Source: GCA-002712965 sp913048525
Lineage (GTDB): Bacteria > Chloroflexota > Dehalococcoidia > Lucifugimonadales > UBA826
Direction: 5' to 3'
Length of the DNA: 11,896 bases
Assembly (NCBI GenBank): GCA_913048525.1
Contig: CAJWWP010000046.1
Location: forward strand, 1-11,896
The notes beneath the pieces were generated by a model. The model saw nothing but the letters and a program-made list of their open reading frames with translations, did no database searches and had not been told where the DNA came from. The translations under genes and the position numbers were made by a program. This document shows positions 7,155 to 11,896 of this stretch, in pieces. Positions within the stretch are counted from its first letter, which is position 1, and every line of letters starts with the position of its first letter.

Positions 7155-8204
7155 TTAATCCAATAGGTATTCGTTGACAGCAACACCGAATCCGGGTCGG
7201 TCATTCGGCTCTATATATCCATGTTCACTTTGAGGTTCTCCTGCCCATAATGCATCCTTACACGCGCCTTTCGCCCCTGGAAGGACCTCTGCAAGATCCT
7301 GACACTCCGACGAGACTATAAGATGCAGCCCCCAGACTTCGCCGCCCCTGTGTGGTATCACGGGAATGCCAAATTTTTTTGCTATTTTTATTATTCGCAA
7401 CCCTGCAGTGATTCCTCCACACCAAGTAATGTCGGGTTGCCAAATATCTAATGCTCCCGAGCGAGCTATCTCCATGAACCCATGATGGGTGAATTCGTGT
7501 TCACCTCCTGCTATCAAAGTTGGTCTCACTTCTTTGCGGATATTTGCCTGTCCGACAAGGTCGTCTGGCGTTAGGACATCTTCAAACCAATGGATCTCAT
7601 AAGGAGATAATATCTTGCTCATTTCCAGAGTGATATCTCGATCCCAGGACATATAGGTATCGATCATGATTAAGGCTTTTTCACCCAGTGTTGATCTAGC
7701 CTTTTCAGCGCTGTTAATCGCTTTCTGATAGTCACTTTCATCATTCCAACGATGGGGAAACTTGTGGGCAGTGAACCCGGAATCACCATACCATTCGATA
7801 TCAGTTCCTGTCGCGTAAGTTCGGACTTGTTGTTTTGACCGGGTATCGATTAGTTTATATACAGGGACATTTTCTGATTTAGCGACCAAATCCCACAAAG
7901 CAAGATCTACGCCACTAAGAGCCATAATTGCAATTCCTTTCCTTCCATAGGGAAGACACTGCTGGTAAAGATCATCCCAAATGGTTGCTATATCACGAGT
8001 TTCATTTATCTCTTTTAGACACAAGATTTCAGAAAAATGTTTGTTGACAACTTCTACGGCGGCAAGCCCCCCTCCACCATAGCCATACCCCGTCATTCCT
8101 ATGTCGGTTTCAATTTTTACCACGATTTGCCAAAAATGAGTTCGCCAAGAAGGAGCGACGTTTTTATAAGATGGATAAAAGGCTTTTACTGAAGTTATTT
8201 TCAT
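7155..8204 (-). CDS. L-rhamnonate dehydratase-like enolase-superfamily protein
   Basis: A 349-residue enolase-superfamily acid-sugar dehydratase. Unlike the 5003 paralogue, its active site is complete. It has Asp182 in MIDTYMSW, Glu208 in WFEDV and Glu235 in GGEHEF for the metal. The general acid/base dyad is Asp258 in WQPDITWCGG and His285 in VIPHRGG. The C-terminal barrel resembles E. coli RhmD as I remember it (DxxMSWD, GGEHxxT, DIxQPDxxWCGG, VxPH), which converts L-rhamnonate to 2-keto-3-deoxy-L-rhamnonate. The Lys148 segment (AHKFPHRW) also fits RhmD, where Lys-x-Pro replaces the common KxK. It is shorter than RhmD (about 400). The start is ATG at 8204, with AAGG 10 bases upstream. It is convergent with the UxuA-like gene and divergent from the crotonase. 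A dehydratase of a related hydroxy-acid is equally possible; substrate not proven. Confidence 0.88.
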   Translation of the reverse strand: MKITSVKAFYPSYKNVAPSWRTHFWQIVVKIETDIGMTGYGYGGGGLAAVEVVNKHFSEILCLKEINETRDIATIWDDLYQQCLPYGRKGIAIMALSGVDLALWDLVAKSENVPVYKLIDTRSKQQVRTYATGTDIEWYGDSGFTAHKFPHRWNDESDYQKAINSAEKARSTLGEKALIMIDTYMSWDRDITLEMSKILSPYEIHWFEDVLTPDDLVGQANIRKEVRPTLIAGGEHEFTHHGFMEIARSGALDIWQPDITWCGGITAGLRIIKIAKKFGIPVIPHRGGEVWGLHLIVSSECQDLAEVLPGAKGACKDALWAGEPQSEHGYIEPNDRPGFGVAVNEYLLD

Positions 8205-8300
8205 TTTTCTTATACCTTAGTAAGGACCTACATTTATCATAGGTGTCTGCGTATCACGTAATAGATATGAATAAATCGCAGGCAAATGGTACATGTTGAA

Positions 8301-8329
8301 TTGAGTATTCAGTAACGATTGAATATTAG
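8301..8329 (+). promoter_or_regulatory. Possible promoter for the crotonase/amidotransferase operon
   Basis: TTGAGT (8301-8306) and TATTAG (8324-8329) are 17 bases apart and each match consensus at 4 of 6 positions. The predicted start near 8336 falls at the left edge of the palindrome at 8337-8351. Confidence 0.3.
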
Positions 8330-8336
8330 TTGTGAT

Positions 8337-8382
8337 AACTTCACTGAAGTTTATTGTAGTTTTGTTGCGGAAAAAAACTTCA
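8337..8382. promoter_or_regulatory. Operator-like palindrome with an additional half-site
   Basis: AACTTCA (8337-8343), one central C, and TGAAGTT (8345-8351) form a perfect odd palindrome of 15 bases. A further AACTTCA sits at 8376-8382, just before the AAGGA Shine-Dalgarno at 8386-8390. One more TGAAGTT occurs at 8190-8196, inside the first codons of the divergent gene. The placement suggests a repressor site over the start of transcription. Alternatively, TGAAGTTT (8345-8352) pairing with AAACTTCA (8375-8382) could form an RNA hairpin beside the ribosome binding site. The binding protein is not known. Confidence 0.45.
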
Positions 8383-8395
8383 AATAAGGAATGAC

Positions 8396-9190
8396 ATGGC
8401 GTTAGAAACAGTCCTAGTAGAACAAAGAGGTCGGGTGGGTTTAATCACCCTGAATCGTCCGGATCAAATGAATGCGTTTAACGAATCGATGAATCTGGAA
8501 CTTCGTGAGCAAATAGAAGAATTTAACCAGAATGACACTGTGGGTGCGATTCTTATAACAGGGTCTGGCAGAGCATTTAGTGCAGGTGCAGATATTGGAG
8601 GTTTTGAGGCAACGGTAAGAGGTGAAAAGAGAGTTGCTATTGATCCAGTATCTCAATTTCCCAAATGGCCAGTATTTATTAAAGAATCTAAGCCTGTGGT
8701 ATGTGCAATAAACGGATACGCCATAGGCATGGGCATAACTTTGCCTCTGGGCTGCGACATAATAGTGATGGCGCAAAGTGCAAAGATTTCCTTTAGATTT
8801 GCTTATATAGGGCTTACTCCCGAGTACGGTAGCTCTCATCTCCTAACCCAGACAGTTGGTATAGGGAAGGCCATGGAGTTTATGCTAACGGGTAGATTCA
8901 TTGAAGCTGATGAAGCCCTAGAAACAAATCTCGTAAACCACGTTTATCCTGATGATGAACTTGTTGCAAAAGCCATAGATTTATGCAATTTGATCGCCTT
9001 TAATCCCTCTTGGCAATTAGCACAAATCAAAGGAATGATGAGGGATCATCAGTTTTTGGACGATATCGATAAAGTTATGGAAATTGAGAGCGACTTGTTT
9101 TCACAGTCTCAACAGACAGACTCACACAGAGAATTCCTTTTATCTTTTAGAGAAAAGCGAAAACCGAACTATCATAAAAATGGTTCCTAA
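8396..9190 (+). CDS. Crotonase-superfamily enoyl-CoA hydratase/isomerase-family protein
   Basis: A 264-residue crotonase, normal in length, expected to act on an acyl-CoA thioester in the cytoplasm. The oxyanion-hole segments are present: FSAGAD (61-66) and NGYAIGMGITLPLGCDI (106-122). Aligned with rat mitochondrial enoyl-CoA hydratase, Glu144 becomes Thr115 and Glu164 becomes Phe135, so simple hydratase chemistry is unlikely. Glu143 in GLTPEYGSS (139-147) matches the position of the catalytic glutamate in yeast Eci1p/PECI-type delta3,delta2-enoyl-CoA isomerases. An isomerase or another crotonase reaction is therefore more likely. The start is ATG at 8396 with AAGGA five bases before it; a nearer ATG at 8391 is out of frame and stops at once. 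The next gene follows after 17 bases. Superfamily certain, reaction inferred by remembered alignment. Confidence 0.92.
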   Translation: MALETVLVEQRGRVGLITLNRPDQMNAFNESMNLELREQIEEFNQNDTVGAILITGSGRAFSAGADIGGFEATVRGEKRVAIDPVSQFPKWPVFIKESKPVVCAINGYAIGMGITLPLGCDIIVMAQSAKISFRFAYIGLTPEYGSSHLLTQTVGIGKAMEFMLTGRFIEADEALETNLVNHVYPDDELVAKAIDLCNLIAFNPSWQLAQIKGMMRDHQFLDDIDKVMEIESDLFSQSQQTDSHREFLLSFREKRKPNYHKNGS

Positions 9191-9207
9191 TGTAGGCAGA
9201 AATAGCA

Positions 9208-9924
9208 ATGCCAAATAAAGTGAAAAATAACCCCGTTATTGGAATAACTTGTTCCTCAACGGCCCGTGCAAAACCATACTCTTCAATAGTCGAAAAATTT
9301 GGTGGCAATGCTAAGTATTTAATTCCCGGAAAGAAAGAAACTTGGGAAGACGATGTTTCGGAAATTGATGGATTGCTTCTTTCAGGTGGCCTTGATGTTC
9401 ATCCAGACTGGTATGGCCAAAAACCCCAGCCTGGTTGTATCTACAGTAAGAAACGAGACGAATTTGAAATAAACTTGGTTAAGGCTTCACTTAATGTAGA
9501 TATTCCTGTGTTGGCGATTTGCAGGGGAATGCAGCTACTAAATGTTGCTATGGGTGGATCAATAGTACAGTCTCTGACAGACCATGACTCGGTTGACTCA
9601 GAAGATTCTAGTGAGACTGATAGAGGATCTAGCTTTCATCGCATATTTATATCCCCAGGATGTCGACTCGCATCGACTGTGGGGTCGGGCGGATTTGTTC
9701 GAGTAAATAGCAGGCATCATCAGGGCCTCAAGGAAGCACAAAAATCTGATGATCTTATGGCTTCAGCTTGGTCACTGGAAGATGGCGTGATAGAGGCGCT
9801 GGAAAGCCCTGTTCATGATTGGGTATTGGGAGTCCAATTTCATCCCGAAAGAAGAGGAGAACTACCTCCTCATTTCGATAGGTTGTTTGAAACCCTAGTA
9901 TATAAGGCTAAATCCACAATATAG
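9208..9924 (+). CDS. Class I glutamine amidotransferase-like protein, gamma-glutamyl hydrolase (peptidase C26) family
   Basis: A 238-residue cytoplasmic hydrolase of the PuuD-like family, which cleaves gamma-glutamyl amide bonds such as that in gamma-glutamyl-GABA. The nucleophile elbow is AICRGMQLLN with Cys105. The rest of the triad is His212 and Glu214 in VQFHPER. LLLSGGLDVHP (56-66) and VNSRHHQGLK (166-175) are standard family segments, and the length is typical. No synthetase domain is attached. It is transcribed with the crotonase 17 bases upstream; the Shine-Dalgarno is weak, so coupling to the upstream gene may help translation. The pairing with a crotonase is unusual and does not point to a known pathway. 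PuuD itself belongs to putrescine breakdown, but no other putrescine genes are in view, so I give no gene symbol. Confidence 0.9.
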   Translation: MPNKVKNNPVIGITCSSTARAKPYSSIVEKFGGNAKYLIPGKKETWEDDVSEIDGLLLSGGLDVHPDWYGQKPQPGCIYSKKRDEFEINLVKASLNVDIPVLAICRGMQLLNVAMGGSIVQSLTDHDSVDSEDSSETDRGSSFHRIFISPGCRLASTVGSGGFVRVNSRHHQGLKEAQKSDDLMASAWSLEDGVIEALESPVHDWVLGVQFHPERRGELPPHFDRLFETLVYKAKSTI

Positions 9925-9935
9925 AGGGTTTTTTT
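9891..9935 (+). terminator. Possible rho-independent terminator after the peptidase C26 gene
   Basis: AACCCT (9891-9896) pairs with AGGGTT (9925-9930), and inner TATAT (9899-9903) pairs with ATATA (9919-9923), around a 15-base loop. Seven Ts occupy 9929-9935. The stem overlaps the stop codon and has an internal bulge, so strength is uncertain. Confidence 0.4.
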
Positions 9936-9940
9936 ACACC

Positions 9941-9967
9941 TTAAAACACTACCTTTTGTGGTATAAT
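9941..9967 (+). promoter_or_regulatory. Promoter of gyrA with extended -10
   Basis: TGGTATAAT at 9959-9967 is a perfect -10 with the extended TGn element. The -35 is poor (TTAAAA, 9941-9946, 15-base spacing), as is usual when the extended -10 carries the promoter. Transcription would begin near 9974. Confidence 0.55.
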
Positions 9968-9973
9968 TGCACA

Positions 9974-10146
9974 CGCGATAGAGACTGGTATTCCTTTACT
10001 TTAATGATTGATTTGAAGCGTCAATAATTGCCATCTTATACGTCAGTTAGTAACCCCATGCAAGTCGCATTTTTATCTGACAGGGATGCGTCGTTTTGCG
10101 GTACCTGCTTTGATGTCTCTGTAAAGTTGGATCAGAGGAGAATCAC
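9974..10146 (+). other. Long untranslated leader of gyrA
   Basis: About 170 bases lie between the predicted start of transcription and the gyrA ATG with no ORF worth calling. Two mutually exclusive short stems are possible. ATGC (10058-10061) with GCAT (10067-10070) is followed by five Ts. GTCGCAT (10064-10070) pairs with ATGCGTC (10086-10092) with one mismatch. The ribosome binding site AGAGGAG (10134-10140) is 6 bases before the ATG. Leader function is unproven. Confidence 0.35.
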
Positions 10147-11896
10147 ATGACTTCCAATAAGACGGATTTTGGTTTTATAAAATCCACCCAAATCGTCGAA
10201 GAGATGCGTTCATCATATCTTGATTACGCGATGAGTGTGATCGTGTCTAGAGCGCTTCCGGACGCGAGGGACGGGCTTAAACCTGTCCAAAGGCGCATCT
10301 TGTTTGCAATGCATGATTTGGGAATGAGGCCTAATTCGGGTTATAAGAAGAGTGCGAGGCTTGTTGGTGAGGTTCTGGGTAAGTGGCATCCACACGGTGA
10401 TTCAGCTGTTTACGATGCAATGGTGAGGCTTGCTCAAGATTTTACTGTCAGGATGCCGCTGGTTGATGGACAGGGTAACTTTGGGAGCGTAGACAACGAT
10501 CCTCCAGCCGCAATGAGATATACAGAAGCTCGGCTCAGCAAGGTCGCAGAGGAAATGCTTGTTAATCTCGATCAAGAGACTGTTGATTGGACTTTAAACT
10601 TTGACGATACTCTGCGTGAACCATCGGTGCTACCTGCCCGGCTACCTGCTCTTCTCGTCAACGGAGCCTCTGGAATTGCAGTTGGCATGGCAACGAATAT
10701 TCCTCCCCATAATTTACGAGAGGTTTGTAACGCTGTTAATGCTCTCATTGATAACCCGGATGCCACATCCGAAGATCTGATGAAACATGTTAGGGCTCCC
10801 GATTTTCCAACTGGCGGGACAATTATGGGAACTCAGGGAGTAAGAGATGCCTACACCACAGGTAAGGGTCAAATAATTGTTCGTGCGGTCGCCGAAGTTG
10901 AAGAGATGGGTCGTTCCCGAAACAGGTTCCAAATAGTTGTTACTGAACTTCCCTACCAGGTGAACAAAGCGGCTCTGGTTGAAAAGACTGCTGCTCTAGT
11001 CAAATCTCGAAGAATTGACGGAATTTCCGAGATAAGGGACGAGTCTGACAGGGATGGTATGAGGATTGTTTATGAACTTAGGGGAGGCGTTCAACCACAG
11101 GTTGTGTTGAACAATCTTTACAAACACACCTCTCTTCAATCGTCGTTCTCTGCAAACATGCTCGCCCTAATAGATGGCAGCCCCAAGGTGATTACCCTAA
11201 AGACGGCAGTGCAACAATTCGTTAAGTTCCGGCAAGAGGTCGTACGGAGGAGGGCGGAATTTGAACTTCGTAAAGCCCAGGAAAGGGCCCACATACTAGC
11301 TGGATTGCGAATTGCGATTAGTAATCTTGATGAGGTAATAGCGTTAATTAGAAATTCAGATGATGTTGAATCGGCTCGCAATGGGCTGATGTCAAGGTTT
11401 ACTTTGGATCAACCTCAGGCTCAGGCTATTCTTGACATGCAGCTAAGAAGACTGGCAGCCCTTGAGAGAGAAAAAATTGAGAAAGAGTATCAAGACTTAC
11501 AGGACACCATAAAAGGCTTGGAGGCCCTGCTAGGGGATGAAGGAAAAATCCTTAGTGTTGTCAAAGAAGAAACTGAAGAGTTGAAATCTCGCCAGGGAGA
11601 CAAACGCCGTACCAAGATTAGCCATGATGCCTACGATCTAAGTCGCGAGGAACTTGAAGCTCATGAACAGATCGTTATTACATATAGCCAAGGAGGCTAC
11701 GTAAAGAGAATACCTTCCGATACTTTTCGAAGGCAACATAGAGGGGGTAAAGGTGTTTCAGGTATGAACACCCGGGACGGAGATCCAATAAAGGATCTTC
11801 TCGTAGTTGATAGTCATGACACGCTGATGTTTTTTACCAATAAAGGCAGAGTGCTTTCTGTCATCGGGTATGAGTTGAGAGCTGACGTGAGTAGGA
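10147..11896 (+). CDS. gyrA: DNA gyrase subunit A, partial (C-terminus beyond the window)
   Basis: GyrA is the DNA-cleaving subunit of gyrase (A2B2), which introduces negative supercoils. The first 583 codons are present of about 810-870 expected. The winged-helix region has LPDARDGLKPVQRRILF (37-53) and the quinolone-target helix HPHGDSAVYD (81-90). Ser86 and Asp90, the counterparts of E. coli Ser83 and Asp87, are unmutated. The catalytic tyrosine is Tyr125 in AAMRYTEARL. The tower and coiled coil follow, and the C-terminal DNA-wrapping propeller has begun. A GyrA box is present as QHRGGKG (530-536), which separates it from ParC, though the second residue is His rather than the usual Arg or Lys. 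The start is ATG at 10147 with a strong Shine-Dalgarno. It has its own promoter, so it is not part of the catabolic block. Confidence 0.96.
   Translation, partial: MTSNKTDFGFIKSTQIVEEMRSSYLDYAMSVIVSRALPDARDGLKPVQRRILFAMHDLGMRPNSGYKKSARLVGEVLGKWHPHGDSAVYDAMVRLAQDFTVRMPLVDGQGNFGSVDNDPPAAMRYTEARLSKVAEEMLVNLDQETVDWTLNFDDTLREPSVLPARLPALLVNGASGIAVGMATNIPPHNLREVCNAVNALIDNPDATSEDLMKHVRAPDFPTGGTIMGTQGVRDAYTTGKGQIIVRAVAEVEEMGRSRNRFQIVVTELPYQVNKAALVEKTAALVKSRRIDGISEIRDESDRDGMRIVYELRGGVQPQVVLNNLYKHTSLQSSFSANMLALIDGSPKVITLKTAVQQFVKFRQEVVRRRAEFELRKAQERAHILAGLRIAISNLDEVIALIRNSDDVESARNGLMSRFTLDQPQAQAILDMQLRRLAALEREKIEKEYQDLQDTIKGLEALLGDEGKILSVVKEETEELKSRQGDKRRTKISHDAYDLSREELEAHEQIVITYSQGGYVKRIPSDTFRRQHRGGKGVSGMNTRDGDPIKDLLVVDSHDTLMFFTNKGRVLSVIGYELRADVSR

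Noticed and set aside
8205..8395. A structured RNA or riboswitch in the divergent region
   Set aside because: Apart from the AACTTCA/TGAAGTT repeats no multi-stem architecture or known aptamer signature was seen; a DNA operator explains the repeats more simply.
8441..8839. Minus-strand frame of 132 codons
   Set aside because: Fully antisense to the conserved core of the crotonase gene, with a Cys/Tyr/His-rich translation and no ribosome binding site.
1..11896. Mobile elements, CRISPR arrays, tRNA or rRNA genes
   Set aside because: No transposase or integrase, no regularly spaced repeats and no tRNA-like fold or rRNA sequence was recognised on either strand by eye.

Overview
The window is about 43% G+C (estimated by eye) and tightly packed. 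Two housekeeping genes frame an accessory catabolic block: mfd at the left edge (minus strand, 3' end cut off) and gyrA at the right edge (plus strand, 3' end cut off). Everything between them looks like organic-acid or sugar-acid metabolism and lipid/CoA or amide chemistry. No 16S or other taxonomic marker is present. Two enolase-superfamily proteins, a crotonase, an organic-acid-type MFS carrier, and a thioredoxin-like lipoprotein with an Ig-like N-terminal part together suggest a free-living bacterium. A marine Chloroflexota of the SAR202 type, known for enolase-superfamily expansion, is my best guess. This is inference only.

Layout, left to right. (1) 1-2456, minus: mfd, N-terminal 818 codons. 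(2) 2492-2522: a rho-independent terminator read on the minus strand. (3) 2584-3528, minus: predicted lipoprotein with a thioredoxin fold and a CX4C motif. (4) 3597-4889, minus: 12-helix MFS transporter. (5) 4890-5002: divergent promoter region with a perfect TATAAT. (6) 5003-6118 and 6163-7143, plus: an enolase-superfamily protein and a UxuA/mannonate-dehydratase-like protein, both starting with TTG behind good Shine-Dalgarno sites. (7) 7155-8204, minus: an L-rhamnonate-dehydratase-like enolase-superfamily protein, convergent with the previous pair across 11 bases. (8) 8205-8395: divergent intergenic region holding a 15-bp palindrome and extra half-sites. (9) 8396-9190 and 9208-9924, plus: a crotonase and a class I glutamine-amidotransferase-like hydrolase (peptidase C26), 17 bases apart. 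(10) 9925-10146: probable terminator, promoter and long leader. (11) 10147-11896, plus: gyrA, first 583 codons.

The likely joint role of items 4-7 is uptake of a sugar acid or other hydroxy-acid and its dehydration to a 2-keto-3-deoxy acid. No kinase, aldolase, dehydrogenase or dedicated regulator lies in the window, so the pathway would have to be completed elsewhere. The two most unusual proteins have rearranged active sites. The 5003-6118 enolase-superfamily member keeps plausible metal ligands but appears to have lost the Asp-His dyad. The crotonase lacks both glutamates of enoyl-CoA hydratase and instead has a glutamate placed as in peroxisomal-type enoyl-CoA isomerases. No RNA genes, CRISPR arrays, insertion sequences or origins were seen.
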